Source: an uncultured Alphaproteobacteria bacterium (GTDB taxonomy: Bacteria; Pseudomonadota; Alphaproteobacteria; Rhodobacterales; Rhodobacteraceae). From it: a stretch of DNA of 64,000 nt. A program made the translations under genes and the position numbers. The stretch is taken from the NCBI GenBank assembly GCA_929200255.1, contig CAKMYZ010000010.1:62001-126000 (forward strand), in the 5' to 3' direction. Positions 1-9,120 of this stretch are shown here, piece by piece; positions within the stretch are counted from its first letter, which is position 1; each line of letters starts with the position of its first letter. The notes under the pieces were generated by a model. It made no database searches and was not told the origin of the DNA. It worked only from the letters and a program-made list of their open reading frames with translations.

Positions 1-489
1 AAAAGCATGGTGCCCTGCACGCCGCTGGGCAGCCTGATGATGCTGCGTGATCATCATGGGTCACTCTCTGGTATGAACGCGGTTGTGATCGGTCGCTCAA
101 ATATCGTGGGCAAACCAATGGCGCAGTTGTTGCTGGGCGACAGTTGCACCGTCACCATCGCGCATAGTCGCACCAAGGATTTGCCAGATGTGGTTCGCCA
201 AGCGGATATCGTGGTCGCTGCAGTGGGCCGCCCGCAGATGGTAAAGGGCGATTGGATCAAACCGGGCGCGACGGTGATTGATGTGGGCATCAACCGTATC
301 GACAAGCCTGACGGCGGCACCCGCTTGGTCGGTGATGTTGATTATGACAGTTGTGCCGTGGTTGCGGCGGCGATCACGCCTGTGCCGGGTGGCGTTGGCC
401 CGATGACGATTGCGTGCCTGCTGGCCAATACGCTGACCGCATGTTGCCGCGCGAATGGATTGCCAGAGCCAGATGGCCTGACAGCCTGA
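1..489 (+). CDS. folD: FolD, bifunctional methylenetetrahydrofolate dehydrogenase/cyclohydrolase (3' part)
   Basis: The gene enters from the left edge and is open from base 1, so about 162 C-terminal residues are visible out of a usual 280-300. FolD oxidises 5,10-methylene-THF with NADP and hydrolyses the product to 10-formyl-THF, feeding purine and formyl-Met synthesis in the cytosol. The visible part carries the PCTPLG motif of the active-site entrance, the Rossmann dinucleotide loop around [11 protein letters not shown], the DVGINR strand and the [12 protein letters not shown] signature near the C-terminus. These are textbook FolD motifs. The N-terminal catalytic half lies outside the window. 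It converges with pdeM with one base between the stop codons. The identification is secure; only completeness is unknown. Confidence 0.97.
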   Translation, partial: KSMVPCTPLGSLMMLRDHHGSLSGMNAVVIGRSNIVGKPMAQLLLGDSCTVTIAHSRTKDLPDVVRQADIVVAAVGRPQMVKGDWIKPGATVIDVGINRIDKPDGGTRLVGDVDYDSCAVVAAAITPVPGGVGPMTIACLLANTLTACCRANGLPEPDGLTA

Positions 490-490
490 G

Positions 491-1135
491 TTATCTGACC
501 GGGGCGGGGATGGCCTTGTGCCCGGTCATGATTGCCGTGACCTTCTTTGAGAAGAGCCGCCGTAAGTCAGTGGATTGACTGGAAAGCCCACCGGTGTAGA
601 TGCCGTAGGCAGGCATGATCAAGCGCTCTGCGTCAAACAGAAATGCTGGGCGGCTGCGTCCTGTGACCCGGTGTTTAGGGTGGTAGTGGCCTGATATTTC
701 GCCGCTGTCTGCTGTCGCGATATGTCGGAAAGTCAGTGTGCCGATCCGCGTTTCATTCAGATGTGTACCGCCAAGATCAACCGGCCCGGGGTCATGGTTT
801 CCTTCGATCCAAACCCAGCGTTTGCCCGCTTGCAACCGCGTAAGCCAAAGCTGCATATTCTCATCAAGGCTGGCGGCGGCATCCAGATCGTCAAAGCTGT
901 CACCAAGGCAGATCACGCAGTCAGGCTCTGTGGCGGCTATGTCGCTTTCCAGTTTTTGCAGTGTTTCCTGCACCTCATAAGGTGGCAGCATCACGCCGCT
1001 GCGCCGCGCGATCCGTTCCGATTTTCCCAGATGAAGGTCAGACACGCAGAGCACGTTGTGATCTGGTAAGTAGAGTGCACCGGAGGGGAGCGCATGGCAA
1101 AGCGTGTCACGAAAGGTGAAGTGATGGGCGTTCAT
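491..1135 (-). CDS. pdeM: Ligase-associated metallophosphoesterase PdeM
   Basis: A calcineurin-like phosphoesterase of about 214 residues. The metal-binding motifs appear in order: SDLHLGK (Asp and His), GDSFDD, GNHD and GHYHP. PdeM is a small DNA-repair nuclease or phosphoesterase genetically tied to the Lhr-type helicase and ATP-dependent ligases. That context holds here, because the helicase gene lies immediately upstream on the same strand. The open frame runs up to a TTG at 1177 that overlaps the helicase TGA. An in-frame ATG at 1153 and another at 1135 are also available. I chose 1135 because homologues usually begin shortly before the sequence leading to the DLH motif, but translational coupling from the TTG or the 1153 ATG remains possible. 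Function at substrate level is inferred from family only. Confidence 0.88.
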   Translation of the reverse strand: MNAHHFTFRDTLCHALPSGALYLPDHNVLCVSDLHLGKSERIARRSGVMLPPYEVQETLQKLESDIAATEPDCVICLGDSFDDLDAAASLDENMQLWLTRLQAGKRWVWIEGNHDPGPVDLGGTHLNETRIGTLTFRHIATADSGEISGHYHPKHRVTGRSRPAFLFDAERLIMPAYGIYTGGLSSQSTDLRRLFSKKVTAIMTGHKAIPAPVR

Positions 1136-1173
1136 GGATTGTTCTTTGCGCATGTGCGGCGCAAGCGCAAGGA

Positions 1174-3579
1174 TCAAAGTTGGGTAAGACCTGCTGCCTT
1201 CATGAGCTTTGCGGCTTCTTCCTCCAATATACGGTCTTGCGCCGCGCCTGCGATCGAAACGCGGCCCATTTCAAGAAACATTGGTAGTGAGAACGGTGTG
1301 ACCTTATTGAGGATCAGATGATCAATCCGCCCCTCCGTGCGGGTCAACATTTCTTCGATCCGGCCGAAATCGACCAAGCCACGCATCGCTTCTTCGCGGG
1401 TGATTTGCAGCATCAGATGATCGGGATCGTATTTCGAAAGCGTGTCATAGAGGATATCGGATGAAAATGTGGCTTGCCGCCCGCTTTTGCGTGCTTGCGG
1501 CAGGTTGCGTTCGATCAGCCCCGCGATCGTGGCCGCCCCGCGAAACGTCTTTTTCATGACAGCATTGCCAGACAACCACGTTTCAAAGCCGGCGCGCATG
1601 CTGTCGGCTTTGAACAAGGGGGCAGGGTCCTTCACCGGGTCCAGACCCCATATCAATGTGGCGTAGTCGGTAGCGACAAAGCCCATGGGGTGCAGGCTCT
1701 CTTCCTCCATCCGCTGGGTCAGCAACATACCCAGCGTTTGCATCGCATTGCGCCCGGCGAAGCCATAGACGCAGATATGGTGGCGTCCTTCGTGGGGAAA
1801 GCTTTCCACCAGTATGCGGTCGGCCTCTGGCATTTTTGAATACCTTCGCTGCAACGCGAGCCATTCGGCGGTATGTACGGGTAGGTTGGGCCAGTCAGGT
1901 TGGCCAAAGATTCGCAGAATACGCTGCGAAAGTTGTGTCGAATTGGCGAATTTTGTGCCCATGAAGGTCGCGATCTTTGGTTTCTTGTCAGCTCTGCGAG
2001 ACACTTGGACCGTCATTTCTTTCAGGCTCTCGTAACGCACGACCTGCCCGCCGATCAAAAAGGTGTCGCCGGGGGTGAGTGTCGCGGCAAAGGCTTCTTC
2101 AACCTCGCCCAGTGGTTTAAAGTTACCTTTCAGCCGCACCTTGAGCGTATCGGTATCTTGGATCGTGCCGATGTTCATGCGGATACGCTGCGCTGCGCGC
2201 GGATCGCGCAATTGCCATTGCCCATCAGGGCGTTGCAACAGGCGCTTCCATTTGTCATAGGCGCGCAGCGCGTAGCCCCCGGTGGCGCAGAAATCGAGGC
2301 AGTTGTCGAAATAAGCGCGGGTCAGCGCAGTATAGGCGCCGACGCTGGTGACTTCCTGATAGAGCGCATCGGCATTGAATGGGCCTGCGCATGCGGTGAT
2401 CAGGATGTGTTGGCACAAGACATCGCGCGGTCCGGGCCCTTTGGGCGCGCCGTCCAGATCACGGGCTTTTACTGCTTCGAGTGCCGCCACACATTCAACC
2501 ACCTCGAACCGGTTTGCCGGGACCAGCAGTGCCTTGGAAGGTGCGTTGTAGCGGTGGTTCGCCCGTCCAATGCGTTGCACCAGTCGCTTGACGTTTTTTG
2601 GTGCGCCCACCTGTATCACAAGGTCAACATCGCCCCAGTCAATCCCAAGGTCGAGCGACCCGGTGCAGACAATCGCGCGCAGCTGACCCCCAACCATTGC
2701 GCCTTCGACTTTTTCACGTTGCTCGCGGGCCAGTGATCCGTGGTGTATGCCGATAGGCAAATCATCGACGTTGGCCAGCCAGAGGTTGTGAAAGAAAATT
2801 TCGGCCTGAGCGCGGGTGTTGTGAAAGATGAGTGTGGTTTTGTGTTTCTTGACCTCGTCCAGCACGGCAGGGATCGCGTATTTCGCGCCGCCCCCAGACC
2901 AGGGCGGTTTCGCGTCGGTCACAAGCATGGCGATATCGGGGTCTGGGCCGGGGTCAGCGTTGATGATGGTGCATTCCGCCGGATGCGGCGCCAGTTCGCG
3001 GGCGATCGCGGCAGGATCCTCGACCGTTGCGGAAAGTCCGACCCGGCGCATATCGGGGGCGAGGCTTTGCAGGCGACTGAGCGCGAGCATGAGCTGATCG
3101 CCGCGTTTGCTTTCGGCTAGGGCGTGGATTTCATCGACAATGATCCGTTGCAACCCTTTGAAGATATGCGGGGCGTCTTCGTAACTTGTCAGTAAGGCCA
3201 ACGATTCAGGTGTGGTCAGCAGAATATGTGGCGGGTCAGCACGCTGGCGCCGCTTTTGGGTGTAGGATGTGTCACCGGTCCGGTCTTCGATGCGGATGGG
3301 CAGGTTCATCTCGGCCACGGGGGTGCGCAGGTTGCGTTTGATGTCCGCTGCTAGGGCCTTGAGCGGTGAGACATAAAGTGTGTGAAGCCCCTGGTGGCTC
3401 CCGTCCTGCAGTGCAATCAGAGTGGATAGAAACCCGGCGAGGGTCTTGCCCCCGCCCGTGGGGGCGATCAGCATCAGCGCGGGGTCTTGCGCCTGATCCA
3501 GCATCTGTTGTTGATGCGGGTGAATATCCCAGTCGCGGGATGCGAACCAATTTTGAAACTTTGGGGGCAGGGTGCTCAT
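1174..3579 (-). CDS. Ligase-associated DEXH-box DNA helicase (Lhr type)
   Basis: An 801-residue superfamily 2 helicase. Motif I (APTGGGKT) is at residues 39-46, the Walker B box reads DEIH near residue 150, motif III is SATV, and motif VI lies in QRIGRANHRYN. After the two RecA folds come the winged-helix/beta-barrel and C-terminal segments typical of the Lhr family of about 800 residues. The ligase-associated subgroup works with PdeM and often a LigD/LigB-type ligase in DNA damage response; the ligase is not in this window. The start ATG at 3579 is the first in frame. The stop overlaps the longest possible pdeM start, which suggests one bicistronic transcript. A 26-bp palindrome sits just upstream at 3600-3625. 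Confidence 0.95.
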   Translation of the reverse strand: MSTLPPKFQNWFASRDWDIHPHQQQMLDQAQDPALMLIAPTGGGKTLAGFLSTLIALQDGSHQGLHTLYVSPLKALAADIKRNLRTPVAEMNLPIRIEDRTGDTSYTQKRRQRADPPHILLTTPESLALLTSYEDAPHIFKGLQRIIVDEIHALAESKRGDQLMLALSRLQSLAPDMRRVGLSATVEDPAAIARELAPHPAECTIINADPGPDPDIAMLVTDAKPPWSGGGAKYAIPAVLDEVKKHKTTLIFHNTRAQAEIFFHNLWLANVDDLPIGIHHGSLAREQREKVEGAMVGGQLRAIVCTGSLDLGIDWGDVDLVIQVGAPKNVKRLVQRIGRANHRYNAPSKALLVPANRFEVVECVAALEAVKARDLDGAPKGPGPRDVLCQHILITACAGPFNADALYQEVTSVGAYTALTRAYFDNCLDFCATGGYALRAYDKWKRLLQRPDGQWQLRDPRAAQRIRMNIGTIQDTDTLKVRLKGNFKPLGEVEEAFAATLTPGDTFLIGGQVVRYESLKEMTVQVSRRADKKPKIATFMGTKFANSTQLSQRILRIFGQPDWPNLPVHTAEWLALQRRYSKMPEADRILVESFPHEGRHHICVYGFAGRNAMQTLGMLLTQRMEEESLHPMGFVATDYATLIWGLDPVKDPAPLFKADSMRAGFETWLSGNAVMKKTFRGAATIAGLIERNLPQARKSGRQATFSSDILYDTLSKYDPDHLMLQITREEAMRGLVDFGRIEEMLTRTEGRIDHLILNKVTPFSLPMFLEMGRVSIAGAAQDRILEEEAAKLMKAAGLTQL

Positions 3580-3599
3580 GTGCCTAAACTGTCGTTCAT

Positions 3600-3625
3600 G
3601 TAAGGTGGGTCAAGACCCACCTTAC
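3600..3625. repeat. 26-bp palindromic repeat, copy 1
   Basis: A perfect palindrome with 12-base arms, left arm GTAAGGTGGGTC and its reverse complement, separated by two bases (AA). The same 26-bp design recurs at 25234, 25274 and 27903. It lies between the helicase start and the end of the AAA ATPase gene, so it is not a terminator for the helicase. Confidence 0.85.
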
Positions 3626-3727
3626 GCTTTGGGCTGCTGCTACAGGCCGCGCAGGGCCGATTGCATGACATGAGTAACTGTTACTCCCGGTGGCACCCAT
3701 ACATTGCTCCCGTCCGGTCTCTCAACG

Positions 3728-3758
3728 AAAAAGGCTTCCCTCAGCGTAGAGGGAAGCC
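3728..3758 (-). terminator. Rho-independent terminator of the AAA ATPase/tad transcript
   Basis: A perfect 10-bp stem (GGCTTCCCTC with GAGGGAAGCC) and a 6-base loop, followed on the minus strand by a run of five T. It begins 30 bases past the stop codon of the AAA ATPase gene at 3788. Confidence 0.85.
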
Positions 3759-3787
3759 AGTTGCTTGGGAATGTCGAATGGACAGGA

Positions 3788-5098
3788 CTAGTGAATGATC
3801 TCTTCCTCGCGGACGAACATGTTTGCCCATGCACGATCAATCAGCTCCGGTGACATCTGATAGGGAATGCCTTCGAACTCGCAGATTGAGATCATCTGAT
3901 CGATCAGGAAGATCGGTTGATAGTTCGCGTATACATTTTCGATTTCGGGGTAGCGGACGTTGAGCAGGTGAACGAGCGTATCCTCATCAAGTGGCATTTT
4001 CCGCTTGCGCGCCACCATTGCGAAGATTTTGAGGAAATCTTCCTGGTTCGGTCCATCAATCTTGATCTTGTAGAAAATACGACGCAGCGCCGCTTTGTCG
4101 AAGATCGCATTGGGGTGGAAGTTGGTCGAGAAGACAACAAGCGTGTCGAAAGGCACTTCGAATTTCTCACCCGACTGCAGGGCGAGGATATCCTTGCTTT
4201 CTTCCAGAGGAACGATCCAACGGTTTACAAGCGTCTGCGGTGGCTCGGCCTGACGGCCAAGGTCATCCACGATGAAGATGCCGCCGGTTGATTTTAGCTG
4301 CAAAGGTGCCTGATAAGTGCGCGCTGTCGGGTTGTAGACAAGGTCCAGCATGGACAGGGACAATTCACCACCGGTGATCACTGTCGGGCGTTCGCAACGA
4401 ACGTAACGCGTGTCAAAGCGGCCGGATGTGCGGCGCAGGCTATTGGGATCATCCACATCATCTTCGGCGGCACTATGGACGATCGGATCATAAACCGTGA
4501 TCACCTGACCGGAATATTCTATCGCGCGCGGCACGTAGATCTTGTCGCCCAGGGCATCACGAATACCGTTCGAAATAGAGGATTTACCGTTGCCCGGCGG
4601 ACCATACATCAGGATCGAGCGACCCGCACTGACGGCTGGGCCAAGATTGGACAAAAGATCATCGGGCAGAACCAGATGACCCATTGCCGTCTGCAATTGG
4701 TCGCGCGTGATCTGGATATTGCGGATTGATTGGCGCTCGATCTGTTGGCGATAGATGTCCAGCGGCACGGGCATTGCGCCGTAGTATTCAGACTGGGATG
4801 CAGCATCAAGCGCACGCGCACGGCCAGCATCGGTCAGTTGATAACCCATTTCATTGCCACTATTGGCGTTGAGCGTCCCTGTCGCCTCAAGCAGACGTTG
4901 TCCACGGGCCACGTCGACCAGTTCTTGTGTCACCGGTACGGGCAGGCAAATTGCGCGACTGAGATCTGACACCATATCGAGATTCATACGGAACATCGTT
5001 TTGATCAAGATGTCGCGCATCATTGCCATTGGCAATTGCATGGCTTCAAGGTTCCGTGGCGCCGGGGGGGCCATTACGCCAGAGGCTTGCACATTCAT
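3788..5098 (-). CDS. AAA+ ATPase adjacent to the tad pilus locus
   Basis: A 436-residue cytosolic AAA+ ATPase. Walker A GPPGNGKSS is at about residues 166-174, a Walker B-like IFIVDDLG near residue 270, and a sensor-1 asparagine in VVFSTNFHP further on. The first 130 residues have no recognised enzymatic motif and probably form an adaptor domain. I do not know its function. Homologues occur near tad loci and elsewhere in Rhodobacteraceae, so a link with pilus assembly is suggested by position only. The open frame extends to a GTG at 5110, but ATG 5098 is preceded by GGTGGA at a good distance and is preferred. A strong terminator follows its stop codon, and 121 bases separate its start from the tadV stop upstream. 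Confidence 0.85.
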   Translation of the reverse strand: MNVQASGVMAPPAPRNLEAMQLPMAMMRDILIKTMFRMNLDMVSDLSRAICLPVPVTQELVDVARGQRLLEATGTLNANSGNEMGYQLTDAGRARALDAASQSEYYGAMPVPLDIYRQQIERQSIRNIQITRDQLQTAMGHLVLPDDLLSNLGPAVSAGRSILMYGPPGNGKSSISNGIRDALGDKIYVPRAIEYSGQVITVYDPIVHSAAEDDVDDPNSLRRTSGRFDTRYVRCERPTVITGGELSLSMLDLVYNPTARTYQAPLQLKSTGGIFIVDDLGRQAEPPQTLVNRWIVPLEESKDILALQSGEKFEVPFDTLVVFSTNFHPNAIFDKAALRRIFYKIKIDGPNQEDFLKIFAMVARKRKMPLDEDTLVHLLNVRYPEIENVYANYQPIFLIDQMISICEFEGIPYQMSPELIDRAWANMFVREEEIIH

Positions 5099-5219
5099 AA
5101 TTCGGTCCACCCATCAAAAACTGTCATTTGCCGCCCACCAAGCGGCCTTTGTATTATTCTACAGGCTATTATGGCGAAATAGTGAACAAACATGTTCCTG
5201 TCCAAGGCATTGCCCACAT

Positions 5220-5711
5220 TCAGCGATAAACCGCTGCATAAAGGAGGTAGAGCAAAAGGGTCATGCTAAGTGGGAAACCCTTTGGAAAGTAACGGCCTGC
5301 GTGCCAGCTTTGCCAATCCGGTGCGATGTTTTTGAGCGGCGTGAAGCGAAACAGGCTATGGATGGCCAAGGCCCCCAGAAGCGAGGCGGCAAATAGTTTC
5401 ATGATGAGAATCATGTCATCAACCACAAAGAAGGGGGCCATGACGGCGATCATCTTAGCATCGCCACCACCCATGGTCCGCAGCGCCCAGAGCGCCATGC
5501 AGATGACCAGCACAACAGGAAAGTTGAGCCATTGCCATAGATACATCTCAAGCCCGAAGGCAAAGGGACCAAGCACCGCATAAACCACCAGCAGGACAAT
5601 GAGCGAATTATTGGTGATCTTCATGGAACGCATGTCGTTCCAGGAAATGTATATGGCGATGGGGATCACAGCCGGAAGGAACCAATAAGCGGTCTGCGCT
5701 GTCACCCCCAT
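5220..5711 (-). CDS. tadV: Prepilin peptidase TadV/CpaA
   Basis: A 163-residue polytopic membrane protein of the A24 aspartic prepilin peptidase family, the short form lacking the methylase domain. The two catalytic aspartates are visible: Asp26 in NDMR and Asp84 in the GGGDAK signature. Hydrophobic segments cover residues 8-24, 36-54, 60-77, about 88-112 and the C-terminus. It should cleave the Flp prepilins encoded at 15552 and 15933 after their conserved glycine, and possibly pseudopilin-type partners. It lies six bases or fewer from the TPR lipoprotein gene upstream, so the two are cotranscribed. Confidence 0.92.
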   Translation of the reverse strand: MGVTAQTAYWFLPAVIPIAIYISWNDMRSMKITNNSLIVLLVVYAVLGPFAFGLEMYLWQWLNFPVVLVICMALWALRTMGGGDAKMIAVMAPFFVVDDMILIMKLFAASLLGALAIHSLFRFTPLKNIAPDWQSWHAGRYFPKGFPLSMTLLLYLLYAAVYR

Positions 5712-5716
5712 CGGTT

Positions 5717-6571
5717 TTAGTTCACTGCGTTGTTTTCAAGCGCCTCAAGGGCGCGTGCGGCTTCCTCAAAGTATTGAGGATGCGTTTCGATGGCATCAGC
5801 CAAAAGCGATTTGCCAATGGAGATATCATTCTGCTTGATCGCGGCCAGTGCCATGGTGTGCATCAGCCGCGCACGTTCTGTCTGGTTCATTGGCACCACG
5901 GGGATGGCGTAGTTGCGCTGTGCGCCCCGCGCCAGGACAAGGTTGTTCTTGGCGGTGAACATGTCGTCATTGAAGCGTAAGGCATCGACGAACAGCCGCT
6001 CAGCCTCTGCGTACTCACCGCGGGTCAGTTTTGAGTAACCCCAATTGTTGTAGACCGACGCTGGGCGCGTGGTCAGCCCAACGGCTGTCTCATAAAAGCT
6101 GTCGGCTTTGTCCCACTGCTGGCGACTATCAGCGACCATGGCTTCGAGGCGGTAACGCTTGAAGGTCTCGAATGTTGGGGGGATCATGTTGAGTGTTGCT
6201 GCGGCATCATCCCAACGGTTGTTGCGAATGAATGCATCCGCCAATTCAACCTGATCATCGCTACCGCTTTCCTCGTGGGCGACAACCTGCTGCCAGGCCG
6301 GAATGGCTTCAGCGTTGCGGCCGGCGCGGATCAGTGATTTCGCCAAGCCGCGTTGCAGATCGATCCGGCCTGGATCATTTGCATTGGCACCGGCAAAGTA
6401 GTTCACTGCTTCGTCGGGATCGCCAACGGTTAGCATCACGTCATTGAGGTTGGATTCATCGACGACATTGAGGTCTTGGAGGGCGCGTTCGACCTCGGCC
6501 TCATCAGATTTTTCGCATGCAGACAGACCAATGGCCGCCGCACAAAGCGTAAGAAAGATTGGGTGGCGCAT
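5717..6571 (-). CDS. tadD: TadD-like TPR lipoprotein (long)
   Basis: A 284-residue protein with a lipoprotein signal peptide: a hydrophobic stretch from residue 5 ending in LSAC, with Cys19 the likely lipidated residue. The mature part is built of tetratricopeptide-type helical pairs, including the segments around residues 145-215 rich in the W/Y-G-A pattern. TadD family lipoproteins are needed for Flp pilus assembly, probably by positioning or stabilising the secretin in the outer membrane. It lies between the shorter TPR lipoprotein gene and tadV. The gene is second of two tandem TPR lipoproteins, so which one is the functional TadD cannot be decided by eye. Confidence 0.8.
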   Translation of the reverse strand: MRHPIFLTLCAAAIGLSACEKSDEAEVERALQDLNVVDESNLNDVMLTVGDPDEAVNYFAGANANDPGRIDLQRGLAKSLIRAGRNAEAIPAWQQVVAHEESGSDDQVELADAFIRNNRWDDAAATLNMIPPTFETFKRYRLEAMVADSRQQWDKADSFYETAVGLTTRPASVYNNWGYSKLTRGEYAEAERLFVDALRFNDDMFTAKNNLVLARGAQRNYAIPVVPMNQTERARLMHTMALAAIKQNDISIGKSLLADAIETHPQYFEEAARALEALENNAVN

Positions 6572-6598
6572 GTTTCTGCGTCCTTTTGCTGCTCTTGC

Positions 6599-7159
6599 CT
6601 ATAGGTCCGACATGAGTACGAAATCGCCTGCACCCCGTCGGATCAGATTAAAGTTCTGATTTTGTTGTATCTCACTATTGCCCGGATTTTCCAAATTTGC
6701 GAGCGCTAAGCGTAAATTCTCTCGAATTTCGTCTGAATTTCCATCATCTGCGGCAAATGCGCGTCGAAAAACCTCGCTCGCTTCGGCCACGTCGCCCCTT
6801 TCCATCAGAATGACACCAAGATTGTTCCATGCGGGTGGAAATGTCGGGTCTTCCTCAACGGCTCGCCGCATCCACCGTTCAGCCTGCCCGAGCCGTCCCA
6901 GACTAAGATTGGCAGATCCGATGGCTGACAGGGTGTCGACATTGAGCCCCTGCTGGAACGCAGCCCGGTTGTATGCTTTGAGTGCCAGTTCATATTCTCC
7001 GGCCGCCAGAAGACGGTGCCCCACAAGGAGCCCGTCCACATCGCTTGGCCCCGACGGTCCCGGTGCGAAAACGCCATCAGAAGAACGACCAAGGCCGCCT
7101 GTATCGCAGGCGGCCAACGTCAGAACGATGAGGCCAGCAAGGTACGGCCCTACTTTCAT
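6599..7159 (-). CDS. TadD-like TPR lipoprotein (short)
   Basis: A 186-residue lipoprotein with signal peptide and lipobox TLAAC (Cys18). Residues 45-165 form about three tetratricopeptide repeats, with clear motifs such as PAWNNLGVILMERGD. It starts six bases after the tadC stop codon and belongs to the same transcript. It resembles TadD or the pilotin-like proteins that bring the RcpA secretin to the outer membrane. It is probably a paralogue or functional partner of the longer TPR lipoprotein at 5717-6571. Confidence 0.8.
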   Translation of the reverse strand: MKVGPYLAGLIVLTLAACDTGGLGRSSDGVFAPGPSGPSDVDGLLVGHRLLAAGEYELALKAYNRAAFQQGLNVDTLSAIGSANLSLGRLGQAERWMRRAVEEDPTFPPAWNNLGVILMERGDVAEASEVFRRAFAADDGNSDEIRENLRLALANLENPGNSEIQQNQNFNLIRRGAGDFVLMSDL

Positions 7160-7165
7160 TTCGGA

Positions 7166-8140
7166 TCACCCCCCCCCGAGGTTCACAGCAATTGCGTAAA
7201 TGGATGGTCCGATGAGCATCGCCATCAAGGGCGGGACCGTCAACATCATTGTCGCCAGTGTCATCTTGGTCGGCAGTTTGTTGGCGGCTTCCTCGGCGCG
7301 CATGACGCGCTTGTCCCGCATTTCCGACGCATAGACGCGCAGGGCGTCAGAGATGGACGTACCAAACTGGGAGGACTGCACCAGCACAGTGACAAAGCTA
7401 GAGATGTCAGGGACGCCACAACGCTCTGCCATGTCTTTCAGGACGGTATTCTTATCCTTACCGGCTTTGGATTCCTGACCGACGATCTCAAATTCTTCGG
7501 CCAATTCGGGGAATCCTGATTTCAGTTCGGTTGAGACACGCATGATGGATTGATCAAGCGATTGGCCTGCTTCGACACAAACCAACATCATATCGAGGCT
7601 ATCGGGGAAAGCGTTGATAATCGCTTCCTGGCGCATCTGTTGACGGCGGGTAACCCAGTACTTCGGCAAGAAGTAACCGACACCGCCCGGTCCCATGATC
7701 CAGATAACCAAGTCTTGGGTCGAGGGTTCGACTTGGGTCATCTGATAAAGTGCGTAGCCACCACCCAGCAGCAAGCCGAAGATCCCTAGGGTAAACTGCA
7801 TAAAATAGAAGATACGCACGGAGTTCTTGCCGCGGTAGCCCGCCTGCATCAGCTTGAGCTTGACCGCAGAGTACTCTTCGGCGTTTTGCGGTTCCAGGAA
7901 GTTGGAGTACTTCTCCAACTTGTCTTTGCTGCTTGGTGCCCGGAGTTGGGCCCCTTTATCCGAAGACTTTGCTGTATTGTGGTTGGACTGCTTGAGTTTG
8001 TCGAGCGGATCGACTTCTTTCTTGAGCAGAACAGGCAAGGTGATCAGGATCAGGAAGACCCCAAGCAGACCGACGATCATGAGTGGGCCAAAAGGGCCCA
8101 GCATATCGGTGATCATGGTTTGAATTTGTTCCAGATCCAT
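7166..8140 (-). CDS. tadC: Tad inner-membrane platform protein TadC
   Basis: A 324-residue member of the type II secretion F (GspF/TadC) family. A hydrophobic helix occupies residues 17-36, two more lie near residues 105-150, and the C-terminal helix is around 295-320. The T2SSF domain between them includes SLDMMLVCVEAGQSLDQSI, characteristic of TadC. TadB and TadC form the inner-membrane platform on which the TadA ATPase acts. The protein ends in Gly-Gly-Gly encoded by a run of nine C (G on the coding strand), a place where replication slippage or assembly errors could occur. It follows tadB by ten bases. Confidence 0.93.
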   Translation of the reverse strand: MDLEQIQTMITDMLGPFGPLMIVGLLGVFLILITLPVLLKKEVDPLDKLKQSNHNTAKSSDKGAQLRAPSSKDKLEKYSNFLEPQNAEEYSAVKLKLMQAGYRGKNSVRIFYFMQFTLGIFGLLLGGGYALYQMTQVEPSTQDLVIWIMGPGGVGYFLPKYWVTRRQQMRQEAIINAFPDSLDMMLVCVEAGQSLDQSIMRVSTELKSGFPELAEEFEIVGQESKAGKDKNTVLKDMAERCGVPDISSFVTVLVQSSQFGTSISDALRVYASEMRDKRVMRAEEAANKLPTKMTLATMMLTVPPLMAMLIGPSIYAIAVNLGGG

Positions 8141-8149
8141 GGCGGGGTC

Positions 8150-9115
8150 CTAAACCTTAATATTCACAAGTGCGCGCATCACGACCAGATTGGCTACAAG
8201 GAATGCAGCAACGATCAGACACGCAGGAATGAAAAGTGGGCTGAGCATGACTTCGTCATAGTAGTCGGGCTTCACCATGTTGATGCCGAGCAAAGCCACA
8301 ATCGGGAAGGCGGACAGCAGGTTACCGGACCATTTCGCCTCGGCGGTGATGGCGGCAACACGACGGAACAGGCGGAACCGGGCCCGGATCACCTTGGCCA
8401 ATCCATCAAGGATCTCGGCCAGGTTACCACCTGATGTCTGCTGAATCGTCACAGCAACGGCGAGGAATCGCAAATCCTGGTTGTCCAGCCGCTCGGCCAT
8501 GGCCTTGAGCGTTTCGCCCATGTCGCGGCCATAGGCGGCTTCGTCCGATATCATACCCATTTCAGTGCCGAGTGGGTCAGGCACTTCCCGTGACACAATC
8601 CCAACGGCTGACGAAAACGGATGGCCAACGCGTAGAGAACGCACCATCAATTCAACGGCTTCTGGTAGTTGTTCCGCAAGCATGCCCATGCGCTTCTTCG
8701 CCTTGCCGTTGATCCAGACAAATACACCGCCGACACCCATGAGCACTGCAACAACAGACTGGATTGGCAAGCTGACCGATGTCAGAACGGCCAACATCCC
8801 GAAGGCCGCGCCGCTGACCACAACCATCAGTAACATGATCTGCGTTGGGCTGAAGGCAATGTTCGCCTTCTGCGCCTTATCCGCCAGCAAAGAGTAAATT
8901 GGGATACTCTGCGACTTCATGTGCTGGGTCATCTCCTTGCGGAGTTGATCAAGTACCTGCTCGCGGTTGCCGCCCTTGTCGAGCATTTCCAGACGGCGAT
9001 TGACCTTGCCATCCATGCTGATCGACTTGCCAAAGATGACCAGATAGGCCCCCTGAACAAGCGCCAGGACAGCGACAAAAATGAGAACGTAGATAACTGG
9101 TGCTGCGGAAATCAT
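8150..9115 (-). CDS. tadB: Tad inner-membrane platform protein TadB
   Basis: A 321-residue GspF-family membrane protein, paralogous to TadC. It has an N-terminal hydrophobic helix (residues 5-28), a pair of helices near residues 90-140 and a C-terminal pair near 260-315. The cytoplasmic T2SSF segment with LPEAVELMVRSLRVGHPF and QQTSGGNLAEIL is diagnostic of TadB. It forms the inner-membrane platform with TadC. The start lies five bases from the cpaF stop codon, so the genes are translationally close and in one operon. Confidence 0.93.
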   Translation of the reverse strand: MISAAPVIYVLIFVAVLALVQGAYLVIFGKSISMDGKVNRRLEMLDKGGNREQVLDQLRKEMTQHMKSQSIPIYSLLADKAQKANIAFSPTQIMLLMVVVSGAAFGMLAVLTSVSLPIQSVVAVLMGVGGVFVWINGKAKKRMGMLAEQLPEAVELMVRSLRVGHPFSSAVGIVSREVPDPLGTEMGMISDEAAYGRDMGETLKAMAERLDNQDLRFLAVAVTIQQTSGGNLAEILDGLAKVIRARFRLFRRVAAITAEAKWSGNLLSAFPIVALLGINMVKPDYYDEVMLSPLFIPACLIVAAFLVANLVVMRALVNIKV

Positions 9116-9120
9116 GTTGG

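Noticed and set aside
1900-2736. Open plus-strand frame of 278 codons inside the helicase gene
   Set aside because: Antisense shadow of the well-supported Lhr-type helicase; no motif and high-GC codon structure explains it.
3640-3840. 66-codon minus-strand ORF over the terminator
   Set aside because: It crosses the 10-bp terminator stem and the end of the AAA ATPase gene, and has no recognisable features.
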